Shown: positions 18,636 to 28,418, numbered from the stretch's first letter. The stretch: 64,000 nt of DNA from Rubricoccus marinus (GCF_002257665.1 NZ_MQWB01000001.1:1737870-1801869), one strand, 5' to 3'. Made by a program: numbers and translations. Notes: a model not told the origin generated them from the sequence alone.

Positions 18636-18653
18636 CGCCAGAGGCCTCTGGCG
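18636..18653. repeat. 18 bp palindrome of the iterated motif
   Basis: CGCCAGAGGCCTCTGGCG is a perfect palindrome in the opposite head-to-head arrangement, with AGGCCT at its centre. Confidence 0.8.
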
Positions 18654-18746
18654 GAGCCGAATCCGCAGCCTCCTTCCACGCCTCTCGCTCCAGAGGCGCG
18701 GCCCGCGCGTTGTCCTGAACTTGCACCGACGTCCCCGCCCTCCCGT

Positions 18747-19850
18747 TTGACCCGCTTCGACCGCTACGTCCTCGTCCGCTTTCTCGCCGCCAGCGGCCTG
18801 CTGCTGGTGCTGCTCATCGTGACGTTCGTAGTCCTGGACTACGTGGAGTACGTGGACGACTTCCTGGACCGCGGGGCGACGCAGAAGGACGTGTTCAGCA
18901 CGTACTACCTCCACTACATCCCCGAGATCGTACGGCTGGTCTCGCCTCTGGCGGTGTTCCTGGGCGCGATTTACACCACAGCGCGGCTGGCGCAGTCGAT
19001 GCAGCTCGCGGCGCTCCGCTCAGCGGGCGTGAGCGTGTGGCGGTACGCGCGGCCGTTTGTGCTGGCAGGGTTTGCAATAACGGCTGCGCTGTTTGCCTTC
19101 AACGGCTGGGTCGTCCCCCGCGCGAACGCCGTCGTCCACGACTTCCAGAACCGGTACTACCGTGAGGCACCCGAGGAGCGCACCGGCTCGGAGATCGTCC
19201 GTCAGCTCGCGCCCGACGCCATCCTCGCCGTCGGCTACTTCGACCGCGAGGAAGGCCGCGCGATCCGCATCACGGCCCTCCAACTCGATACCGCCTCTGG
19301 CGGCCTGCCCTCCGGCGTCCTCCAACGCATCGACGCTCCTCAGATGGAGTGGATCGACACGCTCCGGACGTGGCGCCTCACGACCGTCACCACGCGCACC
19401 TTCGACGCCAGAGGCGGCGAGACGCTCCGCCAGGCGACCCAACTGGACACCGCCTTTTCGGTCCTGCCCCGCGACCTCGCACAAAGTGACCGCGACGCGG
19501 AGCGCATGACGATCCCCGAAGCGCGCGCATACGTCGAATCCCTGGGTAGGGCCGGCGTGCGGGAGCGAGGCCGCCCCATCGTTTCGCTCCAGAGCAAGCT
19601 GTCCTACCCCCTCGCCAACCTCATCCTCGTGCTGCTCGCGGTGCCTCTGGCGTCGCGCCGTCGGCGCGGTGGGCAGGCCGCCCAGCTCGTGCTCGGTCTC
19701 GGCGTCGCGTTCTTGTACCTCGCGATGCAAAAGACGATGGAGCCGTTGGGATACGTCGGCGACATCCCGCCCGTGGCCGCCGCCTGGATCCCCCACGCCG
19801 TGTTCGCGCTCGTGGCGCTGCTCGCCATCTGGCGCTCGCACCGCGTCTAA
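18747..19850 (+). CDS. LptF/LptG-family permease
   Basis: From TTG 18747 the 367-residue protein has the YjgP/YjgQ layout: an N-terminal membrane segment ([24 protein letters not shown] is the first), further segments to about residue 110, a periplasmic beta domain (about 120-270), and C-terminal membrane helices with [21 protein letters not shown]. Such proteins are the membrane part of the LPS export transporter. Whether it acts as LptF or LptG cannot be told, and no LptB or LptC gene is adjacent. Confidence 0.88.
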   Translation: MTRFDRYVLVRFLAASGLLLVLLIVTFVVLDYVEYVDDFLDRGATQKDVFSTYYLHYIPEIVRLVSPLAVFLGAIYTTARLAQSMQLAALRSAGVSVWRYARPFVLAGFAITAALFAFNGWVVPRANAVVHDFQNRYYREAPEERTGSEIVRQLAPDAILAVGYFDREEGRAIRITALQLDTASGGLPSGVLQRIDAPQMEWIDTLRTWRLTTVTTRTFDARGGETLRQATQLDTAFSVLPRDLAQSDRDAERMTIPEARAYVESLGRAGVRERGRPIVSLQSKLSYPLANLILVLLAVPLASRRRRGGQAAQLVLGLGVAFLYLAMQKTMEPLGYVGDIPPVAAAWIPHAVFALVALLAIWRSHRV

Positions 19851-19859
19851 CTGCAGTGT

Positions 19860-19885
19860 GCGGGCATCTGGCGCCAGAGGCCCGC
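19860..19885. repeat. 26-base near-perfect palindrome with iterated motif core
   Basis: GCGGGC-ATCTGGC and GCCAGAG-GCCCGC pair over 13 bases with a single mismatch, between the permease and icd genes. It may act as a terminator hairpin. Confidence 0.7.
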
Positions 19886-19944
19886 GCGGCGCTCACAGCG
19901 GCACCTCCCGTACCTTCGCCGACTTCCTTTCCAAACCGCACCCC

Positions 19945-21201
19945 ATGGCTGACTACACGCACCTCACGACCCCTGCCTCTGGCGACACGATCACGATGTC
20001 GGACGCCGGGCTGAACGTCCCTGACAACCCGATCATTCCGTTTATCGAGGGCGACGGCATCGGCCCCGACATCTGGGCCGCCGCGAGCCGCGTGCTGGAC
20101 GCCGCCGTCGCGAAGGCCTACGGCGACGACCGCAAGATCGAGTGGTTCGAGGTCTTTGCCGGCCAGAAAGCCCACGACCAGTTCGGCGAGTGGCTGCCCC
20201 AGGACACCCTCGATGCCATCAACGAGCACCTCGTTAGCATCAAGGGGCCGCTCACGACGCCCGTCGGCGGCGGCATCCGCTCGCTCAACGTGGCGCTCCG
20301 CCAGAAGCTGGACCTCTTCGCGTGCGTCCGCCCCGTCCGCTACTTCGACGGCGTCCCGAGCCCGGTGACGAACCCCGAGAAGGTGGATATGGTCATCTTC
20401 CGCGAGAACACGGAGGACATCTACGCCGGCATTGAGTTCGAGAACGGGACGGAGGACGCCGAGACGTTTAAGCGGCTCATGAAGGAGCACTTCCCGACGC
20501 GCTTCCAGAACGTCCGCTTCCCAGATACGGCTGGCTTCGGCATTAAGCCCGTCTCGCAAGAGGGCACGCGCCGCATCGTCAAGGCCGCGCTGGACTTCGC
20601 TGTCGCTCAGGGCCGCGATAGCGTCACGCTCGTGCACAAGGGGAACATCATGAAGTTCACCGAGGGCGCCTTCCGCGATTGGGGCTACGAGACGGCCGGA
20701 GAACTGTACGGCGCCGAAGAGTTGGACGGCGGCCCCTGGCGCACCTTCGAGGTAGACGGCCGCACGATCACCGTCAAGGACGTGATCGCCGACGCCTTCC
20801 TGCAGCAGATCCTCACCCGCCCCGCGGACTACGGCGTGATCGCAACGTTGAACCTCAACGGCGACTACGTGAGCGACGCCCTCGCGGCTGAAGTCGGCGG
20901 CATCGGCATCGCGCCGGGCGCCAACATCAACTACGACACCGGCGTCAGCATCTTCGAGGCCACGCACGGCACGGCGCCTAAGTACGCCGGCCAGGACAAG
21001 GTCAACCCGTCCTCGGTTATCCTCTCCGGCGAGATGATGTTCCGTTACATGGGCTGGAACGAGGCCGCCGACGCCATCATCCGCGCGATGGAAACGACCA
21101 TCTCGCAGAAGCGGGTCACCTACGACTTCGAGCGCCTCATGGACGGCGCGACGCTGCTCAAGTGCAGCGAGTTTGGCGACGCGCTGATCGAGAACATGTA
21201 G
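19945..21201 (+). CDS. icd: Isocitrate dehydrogenase, NADP-dependent type
   Basis: Start ATG 19945 gives 418 residues, the normal size for the E. coli-type enzyme. Hallmarks are [14 protein letters not shown], the substrate-site [48 protein letters not shown] and the late [20 protein letters not shown]. It oxidises isocitrate to 2-oxoglutarate in the TCA cycle. The in-frame extension to 19669 overlaps the permease and is rejected. A motif palindrome and a perfect hairpin follow the stop. Confidence 0.96.
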   Translation: MADYTHLTTPASGDTITMSDAGLNVPDNPIIPFIEGDGIGPDIWAAASRVLDAAVAKAYGDDRKIEWFEVFAGQKAHDQFGEWLPQDTLDAINEHLVSIKGPLTTPVGGGIRSLNVALRQKLDLFACVRPVRYFDGVPSPVTNPEKVDMVIFRENTEDIYAGIEFENGTEDAETFKRLMKEHFPTRFQNVRFPDTAGFGIKPVSQEGTRRIVKAALDFAVAQGRDSVTLVHKGNIMKFTEGAFRDWGYETAGELYGAEELDGGPWRTFEVDGRTITVKDVIADAFLQQILTRPADYGVIATLNLNGDYVSDALAAEVGGIGIAPGANINYDTGVSIFEATHGTAPKYAGQDKVNPSSVILSGEMMFRYMGWNEAADAIIRAMETTISQKRVTYDFERLMDGATLLKCSEFGDALIENM

Positions 21202-21216
21202 ACGTCCCCCCGTTCC

Positions 21217-21234
21217 CGCCAGAGGCCTCTGGCG
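21217..21234. repeat. 18 bp palindrome of the iterated motif
   Basis: CGCCAGAGGCCTCTGGCG, 15 bases after the icd stop codon. Confidence 0.8.
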
Positions 21235-21242
21235 ACGAACTC

Positions 21243-21273
21243 GAGCCCCCGGTGCTAACGGCACCGGGGGCTC
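21243..21273 (+). terminator. Hairpin terminator after icd
   Basis: GAGCCCCCGGTGC and GCACCGGGGGCTC form perfect 13-base arms around a TAACG loop. The T-tract is weak (ACTTAT follows). Confidence 0.75.
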
Positions 21274-21319
21274 ACTTATGCATGGCCGTTAGGGGATTGT
21301 CCTACACGTTTGTTAGGCA

Positions 21320-21345
21320 GAGCCTGACATTTCACACAGGCTCTA
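21320..21345 (+). promoter_or_regulatory. 8-base inverted repeat upstream of the T9SS protein gene
   Basis: AGAGCCTG and CAGGCTCT flank ACATTTCACA in a locally AT-richer stretch, 58 bases before ATG 21404. It could be an operator or a 5' leader hairpin. Confidence 0.4.
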
Positions 21346-21403
21346 AGTATCATGGGGCCGCGGCAAATACGAGCCGCGTTTTCATCCCCACCCCCTCACC
21401 ACC

Positions 21404-23092
21404 ATGCGCTTTTCTACACACCTATTGGCTTTGTGTGTGACGCTCGGCTTTACCGCCGGCGCGTCCGCTCAGACCAAAACATTCAGCCCGAAGGGCGAAG
21501 GCGGGCCCGTCGCCTCTCCTCAGGTTGATCTGTACCAGGGTCAGCACGTTCGTGCTTTGCCCGCACACAAATCAGGAGGCTCGGGCGCGACCCTCGCCGA
21601 AGACTTCGACGCCGTCGAGAACGGTGGTCTCCCGGAGGGCTGGACGCAGTTCGAGGCGGGAACCGGCGCAGCCGCGGCCGAGACCTGGGCAGTGCTCCCG
21701 TACAGCGCCGATGACCCCTCGTTGGGCAAAGCCGCCGGTGTGTTCTTCGAGGACGTCGCCAGCGGCCTCGCCGTGGACTACCTCGTGACGCCTCAGGTCT
21801 CGATCGTCAACGGCGACCGGCTCCGTGCCACTCTGTTCGAGCTGTACGCGGCAGAGTACGGTTCCACCTACGAGATCCGAGTGTCCACGTCCGGTAACGC
21901 CTCGGCTGCCGACTTCACGGACGTGATCGCGACGTTTACGGAGGCCACCCTGCCCACCCTCGCAGAAGGTCCTACCGCGACGACGTACGACCTGTCTGCT
22001 TACGCGGGCATGGACATCTACATCGCGTTCGTCTTCAGCAACGATGACGGAGACGCCTTCGTGATCGACGACGTGTTTGTGGAGCAGCCGCCTGCGGGTT
22101 CCGTCATCGCGCTGAGCAGCGAGGCCGTTGACTTCGGCATCGTCCCGGTCGGCAGCACCGCAACGACGACGATCACCGTTTCCAACAACGGCGGTGCGGA
22201 CCTCGTGATCTCATCCATCGACGCCTCTGGCGACGGGTTCGCGGTTGACATGACGGGCACCTCCATGACGGTGGCGCCTAGCGCTTCAACCACGTTCGAG
22301 ATCTCCTACTCCCCGACGGCTGCAGGAGACGAGGGTGGAAGCGTGACGATCGCCAGCAACGCCGCGAGCTCGCCCAGCACCATCGCCCTCTCCGGGATTG
22401 CCGCAACCGCTCCAGACAACGACAACATCGCGGACGCTACCCCCATCAGCGAGGACGGGACGTACAGCGGATCGAACATTCTGGCGACGCTGGAAACCGA
22501 TGAGCCAGTGCCGAGCTGCCAGAGCCTCCAGGGCGCGTCCATCTTCTGGGCGTACACGCCGGGTTCCGACGGCACGGTCACCATTGACCTCTCCGCTTCG
22601 GATTTCGACACCATCCTCACCTTCCACCAGGCGGACGGCACGGAGATCGACTGCAACGACGACGGCGGAACGGGTCTCACCTCGCTCCTCAGCGACGTCC
22701 CCGTAACGGCTGGCACGACGTACCTCATCCGCGTCGCCGGCTTCGGCGTTACGACCGCGGCCACCGGCGCCGTTTCGTTCGACCTGGCGCTCACGCCAGT
22801 CGTGGCAAACGAGAACGCTCCCAACGCGGAGTTCGCGCTTACCGCGCCGCAGCCGAACCCGGCCTCTGGCGCTTCGCAGGTCTCTCTCAAAGTTGAGACC
22901 TCGCAGTCGGTGAACGTCGTCGTGTACGACCTCCTCGGCCGCGCCGTCGCGACCCTCCACGAGGGCCCGCTGGCTTCTGGTCAGGAGACCACGTTTACGG
23001 TGAACACGAGCAGCCTCCAGGCTGGCCCGTACGTGATCCGCGCGCAGGGCGAGACGTTCGTCTCCACGCAGCGTCTCACGGTCGTTCGCTAG
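21404..23092 (+). CDS. Secreted multidomain protein with T9SS C-terminal sorting domain
   Basis: The 562-residue protein has a signal peptide (CVTLGFTAGASAQ), a choice-of-anchor/cleaved-adhesin-like jelly roll at about 65-225 (AVENGGLPEGWTQFE, FVIDDVFVEQPP), and a choice-of-anchor D, ASH-like domain at about 230-330 (VDFGIVPVGSTATTTITVSNNG). A further beta domain at about 340-465 carries CNDDGGTGLTSLL, and the type IX sorting domain at about 475-562 has LTAPQPNPASG and VYDLLGRAVATL. It is probably exported through the T9SS and held at the surface or released. It stands alone, with a hairpin upstream and a terminator downstream. Confidence 0.88.
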   Translation: MRFSTHLLALCVTLGFTAGASAQTKTFSPKGEGGPVASPQVDLYQGQHVRALPAHKSGGSGATLAEDFDAVENGGLPEGWTQFEAGTGAAAAETWAVLPYSADDPSLGKAAGVFFEDVASGLAVDYLVTPQVSIVNGDRLRATLFELYAAEYGSTYEIRVSTSGNASAADFTDVIATFTEATLPTLAEGPTATTYDLSAYAGMDIYIAFVFSNDDGDAFVIDDVFVEQPPAGSVIALSSEAVDFGIVPVGSTATTTITVSNNGGADLVISSIDASGDGFAVDMTGTSMTVAPSASTTFEISYSPTAAGDEGGSVTIASNAASSPSTIALSGIAATAPDNDNIADATPISEDGTYSGSNILATLETDEPVPSCQSLQGASIFWAYTPGSDGTVTIDLSASDFDTILTFHQADGTEIDCNDDGGTGLTSLLSDVPVTAGTTYLIRVAGFGVTTAATGAVSFDLALTPVVANENAPNAEFALTAPQPNPASGASQVSLKVETSQSVNVVVYDLLGRAVATLHEGPLASGQETTFTVNTSSLQAGPYVIRAQGETFVSTQRLTVVR

Positions 23093-23126
23093 AACGCCCC
23101 GTAGGTCCCGCGGCTTCGGCCGCACG

Positions 23127-23158
23127 AGCCCCGGTCTCCCTGTGAGGCCGGGGCTTTC
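23127..23158 (+). terminator. Rho-independent terminator after the T9SS protein gene
   Basis: AGCCCCGG and CCGGGGCT form eight-base arms around a 13-base loop and are followed by TTCTC. Confidence 0.75.
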
Positions 23159-23164
23159 TCGTGG

Positions 23165-23184
23165 CCGCCAGAGGCCTCTGGCGG
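23165..23184. repeat. 20 bp palindrome of the iterated motif plus a third half-site
   Basis: CCGCCAGAGGCCTCTGGCGG is perfect; another CCTCTGGCGG follows at 23191-23200, just before the stop of the convergent DUF2188 gene. Confidence 0.8.
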
Positions 23185-23207
23185 ATCAGGCCTCTGGCGG
23201 ATCCGTT

Positions 23208-23531
23208 TTACCGCCGCCCGCGGAGAGCGAAGCCGACGCCAACAAGGCACACGGCCGCCATGCCGACCAAGAACGGGGCCGAGCGTAGCGCGTCGGTCCA
23301 GCTAGAATTTGGGTTGTCCACGATTTGCTCGAAGGTGTGGACGGACTCGATGGCTCCCCCTTCGCCGTGCAGCACGATGCGCCCATCCCCCAACTGGCGC
23401 ACGATCGCCTCAGTGCCTTCCAGCGCAGCCGAGCGGGAGTCGGCCTCAAGCGATACCGTAGGCGAGCCCTGCAGGCGTGCCGCCCAGCGACCGTTGCGGG
23501 GGACGATGTGGTAGACGTTGTGATCGGACAT
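23208..23531 (-). CDS. DUF2188-domain protein with C-terminal membrane anchor
   Basis: From ATG 23531 the protein is 107 residues. Its N-terminal 50-60 residues match DUF2188 (VYHIVPRNGRWAARLQG, SAALEGTEAIVRQL, GRIVLHGEGG). DUF2188 is usually a small cytosolic domain of unknown function. Here it continues through a linker into one C-terminal hydrophobic helix (PFLVGMAAVCLVGVGFAL) ending in RGRR, so it is probably tail-anchored in the inner membrane, which is less usual for the family. Confidence 0.8.
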   Translation of the reverse strand: MSDHNVYHIVPRNGRWAARLQGSPTVSLEADSRSAALEGTEAIVRQLGDGRIVLHGEGGAIESVHTFEQIVDNPNSSWTDALRSAPFLVGMAAVCLVGVGFALRGRR

Positions 23532-23645
23532 AGGGAGCAGAGGCGGGGAGGACAAAAGTAGCGCGGCGGCGCACGCGGGCCAATTGGAGACGCCACGGGC
23601 GCGGTGCAGGGCGGAGATACCTTCTGGCCCTTCCCCTCGTGATCT

Positions 23646-25994
23646 GTGAAACTGCTCGCTCGTCTCGCCGCCGTCCTCTTGGTCGTTGTAGCCCTGGTTT
23701 GCCTCGGCGCATGGCTGGCCGTCCGTGCGTCCCTACCAGACTTGGACGGCGAGGAGCCTCTGGCGGGACTCCAGGGTGAGGTCGTTGTAGACCGTGACAG
23801 CCTGGGTGTGGTCCACATCCAGGCCACCACCCGCGCCGATGCCGCGCGGGCACTGGGATACGTCCACGCGCAGGAGCGCCGCTTCCAAATGGACCTTTTG
23901 CGCCGTGCCGCCAGCGGCGAGCTCTCGGCACTGCTCGGCCCCACGCTCCTGAGCGCGGACAGCGTGCTCCGCCCGCACCTCTTCCGCGAACGCGCACGGG
24001 CGGCCTACGACGCTTTGCCCAACGACCACCGCGCGATTCTGGACGCGTACGCCTCTGGCGTCAACGCCGGGACCGATGCTCTCGGCGCGCGTCCGTTCGA
24101 ATACCTCGTGCTCCGGCAATCGCCCGACGCCTGGCGTCCGGAGGACGCGCTGCTGGCCGCGTACGCCATGACCATCGACCTCCAGCGGTCGGACCTGGAC
24201 GACGAGTTGGCGGTCTTTGCCCGGACCGAAGTGCTCCCTCCGGCGCTAGCCCGCTTTCTCGACCCCGGAGGCGACCAGTGGGACGCGCCTCTGGCGGGAG
24301 AAGCCGTCTCCCCGCCGCCGCCGCCAGAGGCCGACTCGCTCGGCGGGTTCCTTCCCAGTCCCGTCGGAGACTCGGGCATTGAGGACAGCTTTCTCTCGGA
24401 GTTGCAGCGGGACGCGCTTCGCGTGGGTTCCAACAACTGGGCCGTCTCGGGTGCGCGCACTGCCAGCGGCGCTGCGATGGTGGCCAACGACATGCACCTC
24501 GGAATCAGCCTCCCGAACATCTGGTTCCGCGCGTCGATGACCGTCACGCCAGAGGCCGGCGCGGCGATGACCGTTTCGGGTGTCACGTTGCCCGGCACGC
24601 CGCTCGTCATCGTGGGCTCCAACGGGAGCGTCGCGTGGGGCTTTACGAACTCGTACGGGGACTACGTGGACCTCGTCCGGCTGGAGATGGAGCCGGGGAT
24701 GACCAACCTCGTGCGGACCGACACGGGCACGGTAGAGCTGAGCACGCAGCGCGAGACGCTGTACGTGGCCGGCGCCGACTCCGTCTTGCTGGATGTCGAG
24801 ATCAGCCCATGGGGCCCCGTGTTGCTAGAGGACGGCCGTGGCGACCGCTACGCCGTGCAATGGGCGGCGCACCGCCCCGAGGCGACCAACCTGCGGCTGA
24901 TCGAACTCGAAGGGGCGCAGTCACTGGACGAGGCACTGGACATCGCGAACCGCTCGGGCATCCCGGCGCAGAACTTCGTGGCAGGCGACCGGAGTGGGCG
25001 GATCGGCTGGACCATCGCGGGACGCATCCCCGAGCGCGTAGGCCGAAGCGGCCAGGAGCCCACCGCCTCCACCGATCCCGACGCGCTGTGGACCGGGCTT
25101 CTGGCGCCAGAGGCCGTGCCGCGCATCGTGGACCCGGCAGATGGGCAGCTGTGGACCGCCAACGCCCGCGTTGTGAGCGGCGACGCGCTCCGGCTCATCG
25201 GCGATGGCGGGTACGCCTCTGGCGCGCGCGCGCAGCAGATCCGCGACGGGCTCCGCGCCCTGACTCGGCCCATTGTGCCCGCCGACCTCCTCGCGATCCA
25301 ACTCGACGACCGGGCGGTGTTTATGAGCCGCTGGCGCGATCTGCTTAGCGGCATCGTCACCGACGCGAGCGACGGCGTGGACCGCTCGGCCCTGCGCCAG
25401 AGGCTGGATGGGTGGACCGGCCGCGCCTCGACCGACTCGCCCAGCTACGGCGTCGTCAAGCGGTTCCGCGCCGAGGTGGGCAGCCGCATCGCGGCGTCAC
25501 TGATGGCGCTGCCTCTGGCGATGTACGACGACCCGGGCGCGCTCAGCGAAGCCGCTATCTGGCAGCTCGCGAGCGAGCGCCCCGCCCACCTCCTGCCGCC
25601 GGACTGGGACTCGTGGGAAGCCCTCCTGCTCAGTGCAGCGGATGAGGCCGCCGCCGCCACGCCGCAAACCTGGGGACTGGAGAACAAGGCCGAGATCGAG
25701 CACCCTTTGGCGGACGCGCTCCCGCTTGTCGGGCGGCTTTTGCGGATGCCGGCGGACCCGATCCCAGGCGACGCCTGGACGCCGCGGGTCGCGGCCGCGT
25801 CGTTTGGCTCCAGCGAGCGCATGGTGGTCTCGCCCGGCCGCGAGGATGAGGGCATCCTACACATGCCCGGCGGGCAGGCCGGCCACCCGCTGTCCCCGTA
25901 TTGGGGCGCTGGCCACGACGCCTGGGTCGAAGGCCGCCCGCTCCCGTTCCTGCCCGGCCGTCCCGTTTGGACGCTCCGCCTCGTTCCCGCGTGA
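23646..25994 (+). CDS. Penicillin acylase-family Ntn hydrolase
   Basis: The 782-residue protein starts at GTG 23646 with an N-terminal hydrophobic signal or anchor. It has the alpha-chain start VVVDRDSLGVVHIQA and ALGYVHAQERRFQMDLLRR, then a Pro-rich spacer (about 222-240), then the autocatalytic cleavage site GSNNWAVSG, where Ser262 becomes the N-terminal nucleophile of the beta chain. VIVGSNGSVAWGFTNSYGD is another family segment. The family hydrolyses amides, including beta-lactams and acyl-homoserine lactones; the real substrate is unknown. Confidence 0.9.
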   Translation: MKLLARLAAVLLVVVALVCLGAWLAVRASLPDLDGEEPLAGLQGEVVVDRDSLGVVHIQATTRADAARALGYVHAQERRFQMDLLRRAASGELSALLGPTLLSADSVLRPHLFRERARAAYDALPNDHRAILDAYASGVNAGTDALGARPFEYLVLRQSPDAWRPEDALLAAYAMTIDLQRSDLDDELAVFARTEVLPPALARFLDPGGDQWDAPLAGEAVSPPPPPEADSLGGFLPSPVGDSGIEDSFLSELQRDALRVGSNNWAVSGARTASGAAMVANDMHLGISLPNIWFRASMTVTPEAGAAMTVSGVTLPGTPLVIVGSNGSVAWGFTNSYGDYVDLVRLEMEPGMTNLVRTDTGTVELSTQRETLYVAGADSVLLDVEISPWGPVLLEDGRGDRYAVQWAAHRPEATNLRLIELEGAQSLDEALDIANRSGIPAQNFVAGDRSGRIGWTIAGRIPERVGRSGQEPTASTDPDALWTGLLAPEAVPRIVDPADGQLWTANARVVSGDALRLIGDGGYASGARAQQIRDGLRALTRPIVPADLLAIQLDDRAVFMSRWRDLLSGIVTDASDGVDRSALRQRLDGWTGRASTDSPSYGVVKRFRAEVGSRIAASLMALPLAMYDDPGALSEAAIWQLASERPAHLLPPDWDSWEALLLSAADEAAAATPQTWGLENKAEIEHPLADALPLVGRLLRMPADPIPGDAWTPRVAAASFGSSERMVVSPGREDEGILHMPGGQAGHPLSPYWGAGHDAWVEGRPLPFLPGRPVWTLRLVPA

Positions 25995-26003
25995 TCCCCA
26001 GCG

Positions 26004-26021
26004 GCCTCTGGCGCCAGAGGC
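26004..26021. repeat. 18 bp palindrome of the iterated motif
   Basis: GCCTCTGGCGCCAGAGGC, nine bases after the penicillin acylase stop codon and before the M28 peptidase gene. Confidence 0.8.
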
Positions 26022-26053
26022 TCCGCCTGCACCTGCTGCTCCCATCTCCCGAC

Positions 26054-27760
26054 ATGACACGACTTCTCCTCGTCCTTCCGCTCAGCCTCACCTTTGCCGC
26101 GTGCTCCGGCTCGCCGGCCACGGTAGACGCCGGCAGCACCGCGCCGCGCGTGCTCCCCGAGCCGCCAGAGGCTGCCCTGGCCGCGCTCGATAGCGTGGAC
26201 CTTCGCGCGCACACCGCCACGCTCTCGTCGGACGCCTTCGAAGGGCGCGGGACCGGTACGGCGGGCGAGCGCAAAACTGTGGACTACATCATCGCGCAGA
26301 TGCGCGAGATCGGCCTGGAGGGCGGGATGCCAGACGGCTCCTTCCGCCAGCCGGTGCCGCTGCGAAGCGTCCGCACGACCGAGGCCGAGAACATCGCCTT
26401 CGCGCCAGAGGCGGGCGGCACCCCGATGCCTCTGGCGTACGGCCCGGACATCATCGGCACACCCGGCGGCACGATCTCGAACCTCGACCTTGCGGGCGCC
26501 GAGATCGTGTTCGTGGGCTACGGAATCACCAACCCCGGCTACGACTGGGACGACTACAAAGACACGGACGTGCGCGGCAAAATCGTTGTCAGCTTTGTCA
26601 ACGACCCGCCCGCGACAAGTTCGGAGCCCACGCTTTTCCAGGCCGATACGCTGACGTACAACGGTCGGTGGACCTACAAGTACGAGGAAGCGCGACGCCG
26701 CGGCGCTTTGGGGATGCTCCTCGTCCACACCGAGGCGACGGCCGGCTACCCGTTCTCCGTCCTGAACGGCGACGCCTACGGCGAGCACTACAAAAACGTC
26801 GAGGTCCCCGAAGGAGCGCTCGCGCTCGCCGGGTGGATCTCCGAACAGGCCGCCAGAGGCCTGGCACGCATGGGCGGCATGTCGCTCGAGGACTGGTTTC
26901 GGATGGCCGGAAGCCGGTCCTTCCAGCCCGTGAGCGTCCCGGCCACGTTCGAAGCGTCGATGGCCTTTGCGCACGCTGAAGGCGTGACCGGCACCAACGT
27001 CGTCGGCAAGCTGCCCGGCGCCGACGCAGCGCAAGAGGCCGTGGTCTACACCGCCCACCACGACCACCTCGGCATCGACCGCGAAGCCGAGGCCCGCGGC
27101 GAGGACGGGATTTACAACGGCGCGATCGACAACGCCTCTGGCGTGGCGATGCTGCTGGAGATCGCCGAGGCGTTCGTGGCCTCTGGCCCGCCGCCGCGCC
27201 GCAGCGTGTACTTCGTGACGGTTTCGGCTGAGGAGTCCGGCCTGTTGGGCTCGGCCCACTTCGCGGCCAACTCGCCGGTCCCGCTGCGCGACATCATCGC
27301 GAACGTCAACGTGGACTCCGGCAACCTCTACGGCGAGACCGACGACATCGTAGGCATCGGCGCCGAGCGGAGCGAGATGTTCGGCTACCTCACCGAGGCC
27401 GCCCGTGCCGAGGGCTTGCGCGTTACGATGGACGTGGCGCCCAACCAGGGGCTCTTTTTCCGCTCCGACCAACTCGCCTTCGCCAGAGGCGGCGTCCCGG
27501 CGGTCTTTATCAACACGGGTGAGTCGTACCGCGGCCGCCCTGCCGACTACGCCGCCCAGGTCCGCGCCGACTACCGCGGCAAGCGCTACCACCAGCCGGG
27601 GGACGAGATGACCGACGACCTCTCGTTTGGCGGCATCCTCCAGCAAACCCGCGTCGCCTTCCGCATCGGCTACGGCATCGCGACAAGCGACCTCCGTCCC
27701 CAGTGGCGACCCAGCGAGGCGTTTGCCGAAACCCGCCGCGCCTCCGAAGCGGGCCGCTAG
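26054..27760 (+). CDS. M28-family metallopeptidase lipoprotein
   Basis: From ATG 26054 the protein is 568 residues with a lipobox (LTFAACSG). It has the N-terminal LSSDAFEGRGTGTAGERKTVDYI segment, an inserted PA-like domain (about 140-290), and the M28 catalytic core: YTAHHDHLG, NGAIDNASGVAMLLEIAEAF, SAEESGLLGS, VNVDSGNLYG and later FFRSDQLAFARGGVPAVF. The His/Asp/Glu set of a two-zinc aminopeptidase is intact. It is likely to trim peptides at the cell envelope. Confidence 0.9.
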   Translation: MTRLLLVLPLSLTFAACSGSPATVDAGSTAPRVLPEPPEAALAALDSVDLRAHTATLSSDAFEGRGTGTAGERKTVDYIIAQMREIGLEGGMPDGSFRQPVPLRSVRTTEAENIAFAPEAGGTPMPLAYGPDIIGTPGGTISNLDLAGAEIVFVGYGITNPGYDWDDYKDTDVRGKIVVSFVNDPPATSSEPTLFQADTLTYNGRWTYKYEEARRRGALGMLLVHTEATAGYPFSVLNGDAYGEHYKNVEVPEGALALAGWISEQAARGLARMGGMSLEDWFRMAGSRSFQPVSVPATFEASMAFAHAEGVTGTNVVGKLPGADAAQEAVVYTAHHDHLGIDREAEARGEDGIYNGAIDNASGVAMLLEIAEAFVASGPPPRRSVYFVTVSAEESGLLGSAHFAANSPVPLRDIIANVNVDSGNLYGETDDIVGIGAERSEMFGYLTEAARAEGLRVTMDVAPNQGLFFRSDQLAFARGGVPAVFINTGESYRGRPADYAAQVRADYRGKRYHQPGDEMTDDLSFGGILQQTRVAFRIGYGIATSDLRPQWRPSEAFAETRRASEAGR

Positions 27761-27783
27761 CCTCTGGCGCATCCCCTCTCCGT

Positions 27784-27819
27784 GCGGGCCTCTGGCGTAA
27801 CCATGCGCCAGAGGCCCGC
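27784..27819. repeat. 14-base-arm hairpin built from an inverted iterated motif
   Basis: GCGGGCCTCTGGCG and CGCCAGAGGCCCGC pair perfectly around the loop TAACCATG, between the M28 peptidase gene and the next lipoprotein gene. This is a plausible terminator. Confidence 0.8.
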
Positions 27820-27850
27820 GTAGCCGCACGACCACCACACAATCGCCCTC

Positions 27851-28390
27851 ATGCGAACCGCTGCCCTCTCCCTCACCCTTCTCGTCCTTTCTGCTTGCGG
27901 CTCCGACTACGACACCGACGCGGGTGCGCCAGAGGCGCCTCCAGCCGAGGCCTTGGGCGAAGCGGAAGACTCTGCCGGTGCGGACGTTGGCTTCAGCGAC
28001 CCTATCCGGGGCGAGATCGCTGCGCTTGAGCAGAGTGCAGACGGCAAGGTGGAGGTCGGCGTCACGGACGAGGTCGTGTTTTTCCGCTTTACGAAGAAAG
28101 CCCAGGCCAAGGCCCAAGAAGGGTTTGAAGCCGAAAGCGGCGACGACAGCATCGACGAGATGGTCAAGGGCCTCGCCGGCGGAGTCATTGCCAAGGCGCT
28201 CGCCTCGACGGTGCAACTGCCCCACGAAGATGTCCAGGCCTTGCGCTACGAAAGCGGCCGTCTGATCATCGACGGCGAAGGCGACGGTCCGACGTTCAGC
28301 TTCGAGGAAGAGGGCGAAACCAACAGCGGGATGGCCTTCGACGAGGCCGCGGCGAAGCGGCTGATCCGCGCCTTCGAAGCCCAGCGGTAG
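27851..28390 (+). CDS. Hypothetical lipoprotein
   Basis: The 179-residue protein has a lipobox (LLVLSACGS, Cys at about 16), a short Ala/Pro/Glu-rich linker, and a mature domain with DEVVFFRFTKKAQAKAQEG and a helical ESGDDSIDEMVKGLAGGVIAKALAS stretch, then ALRYESGRLIIDGEG. I do not recognise the family. It stands alone between two inverted-motif elements. Confidence 0.7.
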   Translation: MRTAALSLTLLVLSACGSDYDTDAGAPEAPPAEALGEAEDSAGADVGFSDPIRGEIAALEQSADGKVEVGVTDEVVFFRFTKKAQAKAQEGFEAESGDDSIDEMVKGLAGGVIAKALASTVQLPHEDVQALRYESGRLIIDGEGDGPTFSFEEEGETNSGMAFDEAAAKRLIRAFEAQR

Positions 28391-28418
28391 CCTCTGGCGC
28401 CGCCGCCACGCCAGAGGC
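28390..28418. repeat. Inverted pair of the iterated motif with 9-base loop
   Basis: GCCTCTGGCG and CGCCAGAGGC pair perfectly; the left arm begins at the last base of the preceding stop codon. Confidence 0.75.

Larger units (their letters stand above)
18374..18746. other. 373-base noncoding divergent region with motif pairs and a G-rich tract
   Basis: No credible gene lies here; short open frames are low-complexity translations of the repeats. It holds single motif copies, the GGGGACT array at 18463-18518 and two palindromes at 18537-18552 and 18636-18653. It must contain the promoters for sucC and for the permease gene, but I could not place a promoter with confidence. Confidence 0.7.

Noticed and set aside
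19621-21264. Minus-strand frame opposite icd
   Set aside because: It is the shadow of icd and of the end of the permease gene; the plus-strand proteins have clear family motifs.
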